Below are positions 1 to 11,370 of a stretch of 64,000 bases of DNA, one piece after another. Under the pieces are notes generated by a model. It saw only the letters and a program-made list of their open reading frames with translations. It was not told where the DNA came from and did not search any database. The stretch covers positions 4,198-68,197 of the forward strand of contig CAMLML010000014.1 in the NCBI GenBank assembly GCA_946481095.1, read 5' to 3'. Position 1 is the first letter of the stretch. Each line of letters starts with the position of its first letter. The translations under genes and the position numbers were made by a program. Source of the stretch: an uncultured Cellvibrio sp. GTDB taxonomy: Bacteria > Pseudomonadota > Gammaproteobacteria > Pseudomonadales > Cellvibrionaceae.

Positions 1-394
1 CGATAAAGGTTTGGTTGTACCTGTGCTGCGTAATGCGGAAAACATGAGTCTTGCGACTATCGAAAATACCATTCGTGATTTCGGTGCTCGTGCTCGCGAC
101 GGTAAACTGGGTATCGAAGAAATGTCCGGTGGTACTTTCACCATCACCAATGGTGGCACTTTTGGTTCGTTATTATCCACACCGATTTTGAATTTGCCGC
201 AATCCGCTATTCTCGGTATGCACAAGATTCAGGAGCGCCCGATGGCGGTGAATGGCAAAGTGGAAATCCTGCCGATGATGTATTTGGCACTCTCTTATGA
301 CCATCGTTTACTGGATGGAAAAGATGCAGTGCAGTTCCTGGTGACCATCAAAGATTTGTTGGAAGATCCTGCACGTATTCTGTTGGAAATTTAA
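1..394 (+). CDS. sucB: Dihydrolipoyl succinyltransferase (E2 of 2-oxoglutarate dehydrogenase), 3' part only
   Basis: Only the last 130 codons are present; the reading frame is open from base 2 and the start lies before the window. The segment is the C-terminal acyltransferase domain, which moves the succinyl group from lipoamide to CoA. It carries the catalytic DHRLLDG motif near the end (around base 300-320), the E2 form of HxxxDG, and the conserved TFTITNGG and [13 protein letters not shown] blocks. The family call is firm. Succinyl rather than acetyl specificity is inferred from the following lpd-sucC-sucD genes. A hairpin terminator follows. Confidence 0.93.
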   Translation, partial: DKGLVVPVLRNAENMSLATIENTIRDFGARARDGKLGIEEMSGGTFTITNGGTFGSLLSTPILNLPQSAILGMHKIQERPMAVNGKVEILPMMYLALSYDHRLLDGKDAVQFLVTIKDLLEDPARILLEI

Positions 395-403
395 TGTTTT
401 TAG

Positions 404-1954
<1,551 letters not shown>

Positions 1955-2067
1955 GAAGACCATAGAGTCCTCACTTTAGGCGGTGGCAAGCTCACAAGGT
2001 TTGCCGCTATTGATAACCCCGTTGGCAAAACTCAAAACTGTCCAACATCGTCAAATGGAACAACACC

Positions 2068-3234
2068 ATGAATTTGCACGAGTATCAGGGTAAGCAATTG
2101 TTTGCCCAATATGGTTTGCCTGTTTCCAAAGGCATTGCTGCTGCAACTGCTGAAGAAGCTGTTGCTGCTGCTGATCAAATCGGCGGCGATATGTTCGTCG
2201 TTAAAGCACAGGTTCACGCAGGTGGCCGTGGTAAAGCAGGCGGCGTAAAGCTGGTTAAATCAAAAGATGAAATCAAAGCCTTCGCTGAAAAATGGTTGGG
2301 CCAACGTTTGGTCACTTACCAAACAGATGAAAAAGGTCAACCTGTCAGCCGTATTTTGGTTGAGACTTGCACTGATATTGATAAAGAACTTTATCTGGGT
2401 GCTGTTGTTGATCGCTCAAGCCGTCGCATTGTATTCATGGCATCCACCGAAGGCGGTGTTGAAATTGAAAAAGTTGCGCACGAAACGCCTGAGAAAATTT
2501 TGAAAGCGACTATCGATCCTTTGGTCGGCGCTCAAGGTTTCCAGGGTCGTGAATTGGCTTTCAAATTAGGTTTGAAAGACAAACAAGTGAATCAATTCGT
2601 GAAGATCTTTTTGGGTCTCGCAAAATTGTTCCAGGAAAAAGATTTGGCTCTGCTTGAAGTTAACCCATTGGTTATCAAGAAAGACGGCGACCTGCATTGT
2701 CTCGATGCCAAAATCGTTATCGATTCCAACGCGGTTTATCGTCACCCCGACCTGAAAGCTTTCCACGATCCATCACAAGACGACCCACGCGAAGCTCACG
2801 CACAAGCATGGGAACTCAACTATGTTGCACTCGGCGGCAATATTGGTTGTATGGTGAACGGCGCTGGTTTGGCAATGGGTACTATGGACATTGTTAAACA
2901 CCACGGTGGTCAACCTGCCAACTTCCTCGATGTAGGTGGTGGTGCAACCAAAGAACGCGTTGTAGAAGCATTCAAAATCATTCTGTCTGACGACAAAGTG
3001 AAAGCGGTATTCATCAATATCTTCGGTGGTATCGTTCGTTGCGACATGATTGCTGAAGGTGTAATCGGTGCTGTGAAAGAAGTCGGCGTAAAAGTGCCTG
3101 TTGTGGTTCGTCTGCAAGGTAACAACGCTGAACTGGGCGCTAAAGTCCTGACTGAAAGCGGCATGAACATTATTGCTGATACCGATTTGACTGGCGCAGC
3201 CAAGAAAGTCGTTGCTGCTGCAGCTAACGCCTAG
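2068..3234 (+). CDS. sucC: Succinyl-CoA synthetase (ADP/GDP-forming) subunit beta
   Basis: This 388-residue subunit is the normal length for SucC. It begins with the family-typical [16 protein letters not shown], has an N-terminal ATP-grasp fold with [16 protein letters not shown] around residues 46-61, and a C-terminal CoA-ligase-type domain with the FLDVGGGA and [10 protein letters not shown] motifs. With SucD it converts succinyl-CoA, phosphate and NDP to succinate, CoA and NTP in the TCA cycle. A GGAA lies eight bases before the ATG. It is separated from sucD by nine bases and is certainly cotranscribed with it. Confidence 0.97.
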   Translation: MNLHEYQGKQLFAQYGLPVSKGIAAATAEEAVAAADQIGGDMFVVKAQVHAGGRGKAGGVKLVKSKDEIKAFAEKWLGQRLVTYQTDEKGQPVSRILVETCTDIDKELYLGAVVDRSSRRIVFMASTEGGVEIEKVAHETPEKILKATIDPLVGAQGFQGRELAFKLGLKDKQVNQFVKIFLGLAKLFQEKDLALLEVNPLVIKKDGDLHCLDAKIVIDSNAVYRHPDLKAFHDPSQDDPREAHAQAWELNYVALGGNIGCMVNGAGLAMGTMDIVKHHGGQPANFLDVGGGATKERVVEAFKIILSDDKVKAVFINIFGGIVRCDMIAEGVIGAVKEVGVKVPVVVRLQGNNAELGAKVLTESGMNIIADTDLTGAAKKVVAAAANA

Positions 3235-3243
3235 GAGTGAATG

Positions 3244-4116
3244 ATGAGTGTATTAATTAACAAAAACACCAAAGTGATTTGCCAGGGTTTCACTGGCTCA
3301 CAAGGTACTTTCCACTCCGAACAAGCAATTGCTTACGGAACCAAAATGGTTGGCGGTGTGACTCCTGGTAAAGGTGGTCAAACCCATTTGGGCTTGCCTG
3401 TTTTCAACACAGTAAAAGAAGCGGTTGAAGCAACCGGTGCAGAAGCCTCTGTGATTTATGTTCCAGCTGCTTTCTGTAAAGACTCAATCCTTGAAGCCGC
3501 TTTTGGTGGAATCAAATTGATTGTCTGTATCACCGAAGGTATTCCAACACTCGACATGCTCGACGCAAAAGTGAAGTGTGATGAGTTGGGCGTACGTTTG
3601 ATTGGCCCTAACTGCCCGGGCGTTATCACTCCCGGCGAATGTAAAATCGGCATCATGCCAGGCCACATTCACAAGCCAGGTAAAGTGGGTATTGTTTCAC
3701 GTTCAGGTACTTTGACTTACGAAGCGGTTAAACAAACGACTGATTACGGTTTCGGTCAATCTACATGTGTTGGTATCGGTGGTGATCCAATCCCCGGTTC
3801 AAACTTTATCGACATTTTGAAATTGTTCCAGGCTGACCCACAAACTGAAGCTATCGTCATGATCGGTGAAATTGGTGGATCTGCTGAAGAAGAAGCGGCA
3901 GCATTTATCAAAGCTAACGTGACCAAACCTGTTGTGTCTTACATCGCCGGTGTCACGGCACCTGCTGGTAAGCGTATGGGTCACGCCGGTGCGATTATTT
4001 CTGGCGGTAAAGGTACTGCGGACGAGAAATTCGCAGCACTGGAAGATGCCGGTGTTAAAACGGTAAAAAGTTTGGCTGACATTGGTAAAGCATTGAAAGA
4101 AATTACCGGCTGGTAA
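3244..4116 (+). CDS. sucD: Succinyl-CoA synthetase subunit alpha
   Basis: This 290-residue subunit binds CoA and carries the phosphohistidine intermediate. It has the N-terminal Rossmann signature [14 protein letters not shown] (residues 16-29) and GHAGAI with the active His247. Two ATGs are adjacent at 3241 and 3244; the AGGAG at 3233-3237, which overlaps the sucC stop, spaces better to the second. It forms an operon with sucC, closed by a strong hairpin terminator. Confidence 0.97.
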   Translation: MSVLINKNTKVICQGFTGSQGTFHSEQAIAYGTKMVGGVTPGKGGQTHLGLPVFNTVKEAVEATGAEASVIYVPAAFCKDSILEAAFGGIKLIVCITEGIPTLDMLDAKVKCDELGVRLIGPNCPGVITPGECKIGIMPGHIHKPGKVGIVSRSGTLTYEAVKQTTDYGFGQSTCVGIGGDPIPGSNFIDILKLFQADPQTEAIVMIGEIGGSAEEEAAAFIKANVTKPVVSYIAGVTAPAGKRMGHAGAIISGGKGTADEKFAALEDAGVKTVKSLADIGKALKEITGW

Positions 4117-4160
4117 TTCTTTGTTTGTCCCGTCCTGAAATAAGTTGACGGTTCTGTTTA

Positions 4161-4189
4161 AGCCAGCTCTCGCAAAGAGCTGGCTTTTT
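4161..4189 (+). terminator. Intrinsic terminator after sucCD
   Basis: A perfect 10-bp stem (AGCCAGCTCT with AGAGCTGGCT) with a CGCAA loop is followed by a T-run. It ends the sucCD operon before the leftward efflux operon. Confidence 0.88.
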
Positions 4190-4288
4190 CATGCGCGTCT
4201 TTCTGGGTTTTTATCCTGAAAAATAATCACTGATACACTAAAAATTTCTGATTCGAAATTCAAAATATCATTAACGCGTTCTGCCAGT

Positions 4289-5737
4289 TTATTGGGTGTT
4301 AGCTGCTAATGTATTTTGCGATACCTCCCAGCCACCACCCAATACTTTGTAAATCGCAATCAGATTGAGTAAAACCTGCATATCGCTTTGTGCCAGTTGT
4401 GCACTCACATTAAGTTGTGAGCGTTCAGCATCCAATACCGATAGAAAATCGCCGCTGCCCACTTCAAATTTTTTGCGCGCAAAGTATGCAGCTTGGTTGC
4501 TGGCTGCCAGAGCACGCTGTAACCCGGCGCGGCGTTCCTCTTCGTGTGAAAAATTTTGCAGCGCATTGTCGGTTTCTTCGAGTGCGACTAGCACGCGCTG
4601 TTCGAATTCGGCTATGCGTTGATGCGTGCGGGCATCGGCGGCATCAATTTGTGCGTTAACACGGCCAAGATTAAAGGCTGCCCAATGAATTCGCGGAGTA
4701 AACGAAAAGGTTTCGGTTTCCTGATTACCCAAACGATCCCAATCAGTCGATAAATAACCCAAACCACCGGTGAAACTAATATTGGGGTACAAATCAGCAA
4801 CGCGAATATTGTATTCAGCAACAGAACCAGCCAGCGTTAGTTCTGCGCGACGAATATCCGGACGACGCTTTAATAAATCTGCCGGGTTGCCTACAGCAAA
4901 TGATGCTGGAATTTCTGGTAAAGATTGTACATTTGCCAGCGAAGATTTTAATTCTTCTGTTGGTTTTCCGGTTAACACGCCAATGCGATTGAGTGCAGTA
5001 TTAATTTGCGCTTGTAAAACAGGAATGCCAGCGCGAGTTAATTCGAGCTGTGCTTCTGCGCGAGCAACATCCAATTGATCACTGCGACCGACTTCTTTGA
5101 AACGCTGGGTTAATTGCAGTGACTCCAATTGGTTTTTGGCATTGCGCTCGGCGACATCCAATAAATATTGATTGCCACGCAAACTGATATACGCACTGGC
5201 AACTTCTGCAGCCACGCTAATTTGTGCTGCTTGTAAATCAGCTGCGCGCGCGGCGACTTGCGCTTTGGATAATTTCACACCGTTTCTTACGCGGCCCAAA
5301 ATATCCAACTCCCAACTGGCATCAAAGCCGGTTTGAAAAGTTTCTGTAATAGGTGCACTTGCATCACCACTGATATCGACACTTTGTCGCTGGCGTGTGC
5401 TGCTCAGATTGGCTTCAACTGTCGGGTAACGGTCCAATTTACTGTTGCGCAAATAAGCACGCGATTCTTCCAGTGATGATTGTGCAATACGAATGCTGTG
5501 ATTATGTTGCAAAGCGTTAGCAATTAATTGATTTAATTCTGCATCTTGCAATTGCGCCCACCAGGCAGCAACCGGTTGCTCGGCGCTAAAACCCTGCGGC
5601 AAATTAAATGCCGCTGGGGTTGAAGGTAATTGTGCAAGTTGTTGTGCGTTTTCAACCGATTTAAATCCACTGCAAGCACTGATCATCAGTGGTAACAGCG
5701 CAACAGCAACAGTGTTGATTAAGATTTTTTGATTCAT
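4289..5737 (-). CDS. Outer-membrane factor lipoprotein of RND efflux system (OprM/NodT family)
   Basis: This 482-residue protein has a lipoprotein signal peptide with a lipobox ending SAC near residue 22, followed by the two repeated TolC-like OEP domains, including a DRYPTVEANLS segment and the conserved SYPNISFTGGLG-like block (here DLYPNISFTGGLG). It is the trimeric outer-membrane channel of a tripartite drug pump. Its start overlaps the end of the pump gene by four bases (ATGA), so translation is probably coupled. Family and role are firm; the substrate cannot be read from sequence. Confidence 0.93.
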   Translation of the reverse strand: MNQKILINTVAVALLPLMISACSGFKSVENAQQLAQLPSTPAAFNLPQGFSAEQPVAAWWAQLQDAELNQLIANALQHNHSIRIAQSSLEESRAYLRNSKLDRYPTVEANLSSTRQRQSVDISGDASAPITETFQTGFDASWELDILGRVRNGVKLSKAQVAARAADLQAAQISVAAEVASAYISLRGNQYLLDVAERNAKNQLESLQLTQRFKEVGRSDQLDVARAEAQLELTRAGIPVLQAQINTALNRIGVLTGKPTEELKSSLANVQSLPEIPASFAVGNPADLLKRRPDIRRAELTLAGSVAEYNIRVADLYPNISFTGGLGYLSTDWDRLGNQETETFSFTPRIHWAAFNLGRVNAQIDAADARTHQRIAEFEQRVLVALEETDNALQNFSHEEERRAGLQRALAASNQAAYFARKKFEVGSGDFLSVLDAERSQLNVSAQLAQSDMQVLLNLIAIYKVLGGGWEVSQNTLAANTQ

Positions 5738-8700
5738 GCTTTTACCTCATGGGTCAATCCTGGTTGTTCAATATTTTCAGAAAGCTCCTGCGTTTGGTAC
5801 TTGCGATTGCCTTCCAATTTACGCAACAACACATAAAACATGGGCGTAAAGAACAAGCCAAAGAAAGTCACACCCAACATGCCAGAGAAAACGGCTATCC
5901 CCATTACGCTGCGCATTTCGGCACCGGCACCTGTTGAGAACACCATGGGCAGTACACCCATAATAAATGCGAAGGATGTCATCAAAATCGGACGCAAACG
6001 CATGCGGCTGGCAGTAATCGCCGCTTGATAAGTTTCCATGCCGCGAATTTCCAATTCGCGCGCAAATTCCACAATCAGAATTGCGTTTTTACTGGCGAGA
6101 CCGGCGAGCACAAATAAACTGATTTGCGTGAAAATATTGTTGTCACCGTTGGTTATCCACACACCAAAGAGTGCAGATAAGATCGACAGAGGAACAATAG
6201 TCACCACCACCAAAGGCAAGGCCAAACTTTCGTATTGGGCTGCAAGAACTAAAAAGACCAACAACAAACAGAGCGGCAAAATATAAATGGCAGTGTTACC
6301 AGCTAGTACTTCCTGATAAGTTAAATCGGTCCACTCATACACAATTCCACTGGGTAATACTTCATCCAGAATTTCAGATATGGCGTCTTGCGCCTGACCA
6401 CTGGAATAACCGGGCGCAGCGTTACCATTAATATCGGCAGCCAAATAACCGTTGTAGTGAGCGGCACTTTCAGGCCCGTAACTTTCTTTCATGGTTAGCA
6501 CTGCGCCCAGCGGCACCATATCGCCTTGCGCATTGCGCACTTTTAAATTGAGCGCGTCGTCCGGCGTGTTGCGATAAGGCGCATCGGCTTGTGCAATCAC
6601 TTGATAGGTACGACCAAATTGATTGAAATCGTTGACATACAGCGAGCCTAAATACACTTGCATAGTGTCAAAAATTTCTTTCACGTTTAAACCCAGTTGT
6701 TTGGCTTTGGTGCGATCCACATCGGCATACAATTGCGGCACATTAATTTTGTAATTGGAATAGACGCTGGCCAATTCCGGGCGCTGCATGGCTTTTTGCT
6801 GCACTTGTGCGACTACTTCAGCCAATTTTTCGTAACCCAAACCGGCGCGATCTTCAATTTGCAATTTAAATCCACCAGTGGTGCCCAAACCGCGTACCGG
6901 TGGTGGTGGGAAGATCGCAATAAAGGCTTCTTCAATACCGGCGAATTTCATTTGCAGTTTTTGTGAAATAGCGGCTGCGGATAAATCTTTGCTGGTGCGT
7001 TGATCAAAATCTTTCAGCGGAAAAAATACTATGCCTGCACTGGAGCTATTGGTGAAACCATTAACACTTAAACCGGGAAATTGCACCGCATTTTCCACAC
7101 CGGCTTCGGCCAAACCAATTTCGCCCATTTCGCGAATGACTTTTTCAGTGCGCTGCAAAGTGGCGCCATCAGGCAATTGTGCGAAGGCAATCAAATATTG
7201 TTTATCCTGCGCAGGCACAAACCCTTTTGGAATGATATTGAATCCCACTACTGCAACACCTAATAGAATTGCATACACGCCAACGGCCGCCATTTTGCGC
7301 CCGAGAATTTTCCCAACTTTGGTTGAATAATTTCCGGATGCGCGCGCAAAGCTGCGATTAAACCAGGCAAAAAAACCACCGAACACTTTATCCATACCGC
7401 GAGTTAAACGATCTTTAGGTTCGTTATGACCTTTCAACAAGAGCGCCGCTAATGCCGGGCTGAGTGTTAAAGAATTGATAGCAGAAATCACAGTGGAGAT
7501 CGCAATAGTCAATGCAAATTGTTTGTAGAACTGGCCAGTCAATCCGCTTACAAATGCAATAGGCACAAACACGGCAATCAGTGTTAATGAAATCGCGATA
7601 ATCGGCCCGCTCACTTCTTGCATGGCTTTGTAAGTGGCGGCAATCGGTGTTAAACCTTCTTCGATATTTCGTTCGACGTTTTCGACCACCACAATCGCGT
7701 CGTCCACCACGATTCCTATTGCCAATACCAAACCAAATAATGAGAGTGTGTTGATGGAAAATCCAAATGCCCACATCAGCGAAAAAGTACCGATAATCGA
7801 AACTGGAACAGCTAATAAGGGAATAATAGACGCGCGCCAGGTTTGCAAAAACAGAATCACCACTACAACCACTAAGGCGAGTGCTTCAAGCAAGGTTTTG
7901 ATAACTGCTTTGATCGAACTTTTGACGAAAATAGTTGGGTCATAAACCACGTGATAATCCACACCTTGTGGAAAACGTTTTTTCAACTCCGCCATAGTCG
8001 AGCGAACATTGTCAGAAATTTGAATTGCGTTAGCACCGGGTGCCTGGAAAATAGGAATGGCAACAGCAGGTTGGCTATCCAACATGGAATTTAATGCAAA
8101 TTCCGATGCGCCCATTTCGATGCGAGCGACATCTTTCAAACGAGTGATTTCGCCGTTGTTACCGGCGCGAATAATAATTTCGCCAAATTCTTCGGGGTTA
8201 TCCAAACGACCTTTTGCATTAACAGGCAATTGCACATCCACCAAATCAGTCACTGGTGCTCCACCGATCATACCGGCAGCAACCTGAACGTTTTGTTCCC
8301 GAATCGCATTCACCACTTCATTGGCGGTTAAATTTTTCTCGGCAATTTTTTCCGGATTTAACCAGATGCGCATGGCATAATCGCCTGAACCAAACAAACG
8401 AACCATGCCAACGCCGGGAACTTTCGCCAGTTCATCTTTAATATTCATCAAAGCGTAGTTGCGCAGATAAAGTTCGTCGTAACTTTTATCCGGCGAAATT
8501 AAATGCACCACCATGGTTAAATCCGGCGAACTTTTCACAACAGTTACACCGCGTTGACGCGTGACATCAGGCAAACGCGGTAATGCTTGTGAAATGCGGT
8601 TTTGCACCATTTGTTGTGCAAGATCAGCATTGGTACCAATTTTGAAGGTCACTGTTAATGTCAGGCGACCATCAGTCGTGGCTTGCGAAAACATGTACAA

Positions 8701-8931
8701 CATATTTTCGGTACCGGCGAGTTGTTCCTCCAATGGCGTAGCCACTGTTTCGGCAATCACTTTCGGGTTGGCACCGGGATAAGATGCGTTGACCACTACC
8801 GAAGGTGGTGAAACTTCGGGATATTCCGAAATCGGTAATTGAAACATGGCGATAAAACCGCCGATAAAAATCAATAGTGAAATCACTCCTGCGAATATGG
8901 GGCGATCCACGAAAAATTTGGATATGTTCAT
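5734..8931 (-). CDS. RND multidrug efflux pump, HAE1 family inner-membrane transporter (AcrB/MexB-like)
   Basis: At 1065 residues this is a full-length RND proton/drug antiporter. It starts with the typical MNISKFFVDRPIFAGVISLL first helix, has the VVDDAIVVVENVERN motif of TM4 with the proton-relay aspartates, GTNADLAQQMVQNRI in the porter domain, and two large periplasmic loops between 12 predicted helices. It pumps hydrophobic compounds out of the cell or periplasm with proton influx. It lies between the adaptor and channel genes in one leftward operon. Sequence alone does not tell which drugs it exports. Confidence 0.96.
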   Translation of the reverse strand: MNISKFFVDRPIFAGVISLLIFIGGFIAMFQLPISEYPEVSPPSVVVNASYPGANPKVIAETVATPLEEQLAGTENMLYMFSQATTDGRLTLTVTFKIGTNADLAQQMVQNRISQALPRLPDVTRQRGVTVVKSSPDLTMVVHLISPDKSYDELYLRNYALMNIKDELAKVPGVGMVRLFGSGDYAMRIWLNPEKIAEKNLTANEVVNAIREQNVQVAAGMIGGAPVTDLVDVQLPVNAKGRLDNPEEFGEIIIRAGNNGEITRLKDVARIEMGASEFALNSMLDSQPAVAIPIFQAPGANAIQISDNVRSTMAELKKRFPQGVDYHVVYDPTIFVKSSIKAVIKTLLEALALVVVVVILFLQTWRASIIPLLAVPVSIIGTFSLMWAFGFSINTLSLFGLVLAIGIVVDDAIVVVENVERNIEEGLTPIAATYKAMQEVSGPIIAISLTLIAVFVPIAFVSGLTGQFYKQFALTIAISTVISAINSLTLSPALAALLLKGHNEPKDRLTRGMDKVFGGFFAWFNRSFARASGNYSTKVGKILGRKMAAVGVYAILLGVAVVGFNIIPKGFVPAQDKQYLIAFAQLPDGATLQRTEKVIREMGEIGLAEAGVENAVQFPGLSVNGFTNSSSAGIVFFPLKDFDQRTSKDLSAAAISQKLQMKFAGIEEAFIAIFPPPPVRGLGTTGGFKLQIEDRAGLGYEKLAEVVAQVQQKAMQRPELASVYSNYKINVPQLYADVDRTKAKQLGLNVKEIFDTMQVYLGSLYVNDFNQFGRTYQVIAQADAPYRNTPDDALNLKVRNAQGDMVPLGAVLTMKESYGPESAAHYNGYLAADINGNAAPGYSSGQAQDAISEILDEVLPSGIVYEWTDLTYQEVLAGNTAIYILPLCLLLVFLVLAAQYESLALPLVVVTIVPLSILSALFGVWITNGDNNIFTQISLFVLAGLASKNAILIVEFARELEIRGMETYQAAITASRMRLRPILMTSFAFIMGVLPMVFSTGAGAEMRSVMGIAVFSGMLGVTFFGLFFTPMFYVLLRKLEGNRKYQTQELSENIEQPGLTHEVKA

Positions 8932-8983
8932 AATGTTCTGCCAGTTTTCATTTCAACATCCGTTTAGAAAAATTAAATGATAA

Positions 8984-10141
8984 TTAGTTAGCTGCAGCCA
9001 ATTTGTTGGCAACTGTTGAGGGGTTCACAAGGCTATTGGGGCGTACGTGGGATAAGCCGTTGACAATAATTTTTTCACCGGCTGCAAGACCTGAGAGCAC
9101 AACGCGCTGACCTTGATAATATTCACCCAGAACCACTTCGCGATAATTGGCGGTGTTGGTTTCATCCACAACCAATACAAATTTTTTGCTTTGATTGGTG
9201 CCGATTGCACGTTCAGGAATTAACAAACTATTGGATTTTTCAGCAGAACCCAAACGCAAATTGGCAAACATGCCCGCTGTTAATGCGCCATCTTTGTTAT
9301 CAAAAATTGCGCGCGCGCGAATGGTGCCGCTGTTGGTATCCAAACGATTATCAAAGGCATAAATATGGCCTTCATAAGTGGTTGCAGCATCGCCAGCCAA
9401 ATTTAATTCCACTGGCATGGCTTGCACATTTTGCGTGTTGCGCACCAGCTGCACATAGGTGGCTTCATCCACATTAAATTCGGCGTAGAGTTTATCGTTG
9501 GCAACAATTTGCGTGAGCACCGGCGCATTTACACCTGCATCCACTACATTACCTGTGGTGAGTTCTGCGCGACCGACACGACCGGAAATCGGCGCGCTGA
9601 TATGCGCATATTCGAGGTCCAGCTTCGCCTGGCTTAATGCTGCCTCTGCTTGTTTAACATCGGCCTGTGCAACTTGATTTGCACTCAAGGCCGAGTCGTA
9701 AACACTTTGCGATACCAGTTTGGCGCCTATGAGTTGTTCGGCTCGGGCCAGTTCGTCCTGCGCTAATTTTGCACGGGATTGTGCGGTCGCCAATTGCGCC
9801 TGGGCGCGTTGTACTGATGCTTGATGCGGGCGTGGGTCAATCACAAACAAGGGTTGGCCTTTTTTTACTTGCTGACCTTCGGTAAATAACACTTGCTGGA
9901 TGGTGCCGCTGACCAAGGGTTTGATGGCAGCGCTTTCAACCGGGGCAAGGCGACCGGAGAATTGACTCCAGCTACGAATGGACTCGGGCTCTACTACCAA
10001 CAGATCAACACTGGGGGCAGGTGGTATGGCACCTGGCGAAGCAGCATCAACATTGGTGGTGAAATAAAAACTGATGATACCTGTCAGTATGGTGGCAGCA
10101 GTGAGTGACAAGGCAGGGTGTTTGGTGAAAAGTGTGCGCAT
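8984..10141 (-). CDS. RND efflux periplasmic adaptor (membrane fusion protein)
   Basis: This is a 385-residue HlyD-type adaptor joining the RND pump to the outer-membrane channel. It has an N-terminal signal/anchor helix (ALSLTAATILTGIISFYF), a lipoyl half-motif VSGTIQQVLFTEGQQVKKGQPLF, a coiled-coil alpha hairpin rich in Ala and Gln, and the second lipoyl/beta-barrel half DLEYAHISAPISGRVG. The frame is open to 10267, but the ATG at 10141 has AGGAG six bases upstream (a second ATG at 10144 abuts it). The longer version would also cover an operator palindrome at 10225. First gene of the adaptor-pump-channel operon. Confidence 0.93.
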   Translation of the reverse strand: MRTLFTKHPALSLTAATILTGIISFYFTTNVDAASPGAIPPAPSVDLLVVEPESIRSWSQFSGRLAPVESAAIKPLVSGTIQQVLFTEGQQVKKGQPLFVIDPRPHQASVQRAQAQLATAQSRAKLAQDELARAEQLIGAKLVSQSVYDSALSANQVAQADVKQAEAALSQAKLDLEYAHISAPISGRVGRAELTTGNVVDAGVNAPVLTQIVANDKLYAEFNVDEATYVQLVRNTQNVQAMPVELNLAGDAATTYEGHIYAFDNRLDTNSGTIRARAIFDNKDGALTAGMFANLRLGSAEKSNSLLIPERAIGTNQSKKFVLVVDETNTANYREVVLGEYYQGQRVVLSGLAAGEKIIVNGLSHVRPNSLVNPSTVANKLAAAN

Positions 10142-10224
10142 CATAGGCTCCTGTTGCGGCTTGTATTGCAATGAGTTGGCTACCCGAATTCCCTTGATGG
10201 GTTGGTTCGGTTTGGTAAAAATAT

Positions 10225-10242
10225 ACATACCGGTTGGTATGT
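10225..10242. promoter_or_regulatory. Probable TetR operator 1 (efflux side)
   Basis: The sequence ACATACCGGTTGGTATGT is a perfect 7-4-7 inverted repeat, 83 bases before the adaptor start. The same half-site occurs again next to the regulator gene, which suggests one dimeric repressor binds both. Confidence 0.75.
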
Positions 10243-10395
10243 TGGTCAAGAAAAATTTATTCGACAATGTTTTATCTGTGGATCTTTGCCGGGTAATTTT
10301 ATGAAAAATAATGAAAAATCAGATAATTAGCGGTTTTCAGCTGTAACGGCTGTGGTATGCAACTGGCTGGTGATAACTGTATCTGCGATTGAAAA

Positions 10396-10413
10396 ACATA
10401 CCATCCGGTATCA
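10396..10413. promoter_or_regulatory. Probable TetR operator 2 (regulator side)
   Basis: ACATACCATCCGGTATCA repeats operator 1 with the same four-base centre spacing and only the outermost right-arm bases changed. It is 24 bases before the TetR start codon, a position fit for autorepression. Confidence 0.75.
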
Positions 10414-10437
10414 TAATAGCTGCATCAACCAACCAAG

Positions 10438-11091
10438 ATGCCACTTATGAACGCTACAGATACTCGCACATTACTTTTGGAAACTGCCCTGGATTTGATC
10501 TGGAGTAGCAACTATAGCGATGTCGGCGTAAATGAAATTTGCAAACAGGCTGGTGTGACCAAAGGTAGTTTTTATCATCACTTTGAGTCCAAAGCTGAAC
10601 TGTTTTGCGAGGCCACCAATCACTATTGGGAAAAAGTCCGTCAGGATCTGGATTGCATTCTGTCGCCAATCAATTCCCCACTTGAGCAATTGGAAAATTG
10701 GCTGATTTATATCTATGTGAACAAGATCGGCGACGACAAAGACAATGTGCCGGGTTGCGCCTTTTTTAGTGCTGGAATGCAGGCAGGTTGTAATGAGCCG
10801 CGCGTGAGTGAAACTTTGCGTTTGATGACTGAGCGCGGTGCGAAATATATTCAGGCGCTGGTGATGAATTTACATAATGGCAATTTTCTGGATGACTTGA
10901 AGGATGTTGAGCAGACTGCGCGTTTGATGCAGCAATACATGCAAGGTGCCATCACCCATGCCAGAGTCACGCGCAATATTGAGAATGTTCGCAAAGATTT
11001 ACCGGTGGGGATTTATAAGTTGATTGGCTTAAAACCCGAATATTGGTTTAGTGCCAAACCTAATTTTGCCTGTGATCAGTCGGCTGTATAA
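10438..11091 (+). CDS. TetR/AcrR-family transcriptional regulator
   Basis: This 217-residue regulator has an N-terminal TetR helix-turn-helix with VNEICKQAGVTKGSFYHHFESK (about residues 32-53) and a C-terminal ligand domain of the AcrR/TetR_C type. It lies divergent from the RND operon and the intergenic region carries two identical-type palindromes, so it is very likely the local repressor of both itself and the pump. Starts at 10438 or 10447 are both possible; neither has a clear ribosome-binding site. Confidence 0.9.
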   Translation: MPLMNATDTRTLLLETALDLIWSSNYSDVGVNEICKQAGVTKGSFYHHFESKAELFCEATNHYWEKVRQDLDCILSPINSPLEQLENWLIYIYVNKIGDDKDNVPGCAFFSAGMQAGCNEPRVSETLRLMTERGAKYIQALVMNLHNGNFLDDLKDVEQTARLMQQYMQGAITHARVTRNIENVRKDLPVGIYKLIGLKPEYWFSAKPNFACDQSAV

Positions 11092-11180
11092 AGTTAGGCA
11101 TTAACCTCGGTTTGTTTCATTTTTTTGATAAATTTTTAATACAATAAATCTTCATACGGGCATTTCCGGATCGAATCAAC

Positions 11181-11207
11181 AGTATATTGTTGGCACATCA
11201 ATATACT
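11181..11207. promoter_or_regulatory. 9-bp inverted repeat upstream of the pectate lyase gene
   Basis: AGTATATTG and CAATATACT form a perfect inverted repeat around a nine-base centre. There is no T-run after it, so it is a poor terminator; its place between the TetR gene and the pectate lyase gene suggests an operator or mRNA hairpin. The rest of the 279-base gap shows nothing clear. Confidence 0.4.
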
Positions 11208-11370
11208 GCATACCACTTCATTTATGATTTTGAAAAAACCGCGGATGTTGACGCTGAACTCTTTTATTTGACTTGTTGCGCGTGATAAACAAAAAAGTGT
11301 TAATAATCGGCACGTTTATCAACTATGAACTATGCTTTTGGAAGTTATTAAAGAGTATCAGGTGTGGTAA

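Larger units (their letters stand above)
10142..10437. promoter_or_regulatory. Divergent control region between efflux operon and TetR gene
   Basis: This 296-base AT-rich stretch separates the leftward efflux operon from its rightward regulator. It holds two near-identical palindromes (listed separately), one near each gene. I see no gene in it. Confidence 0.7.

Noticed and set aside
1978..2014. A terminator between lpd and sucC
   Set aside because: The GGCAAG...TTTGCC stem is short and interrupted, and no T-run follows.
2773..3203. Open frames antisense to sucC
   Set aside because: They are shadows of the strongly coding sucC frame, have no ribosome-binding site and encode no recognisable protein. 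The same holds for many other overlapping frames in cheA, flhA and the RND pump.
10142..10267. A 42-codon N-terminal extension of the efflux adaptor
   Set aside because: It has no ribosome-binding site, is not signal-like and would cover the operator palindrome at 10225; the ATG at 10141 with AGGAG fits better.
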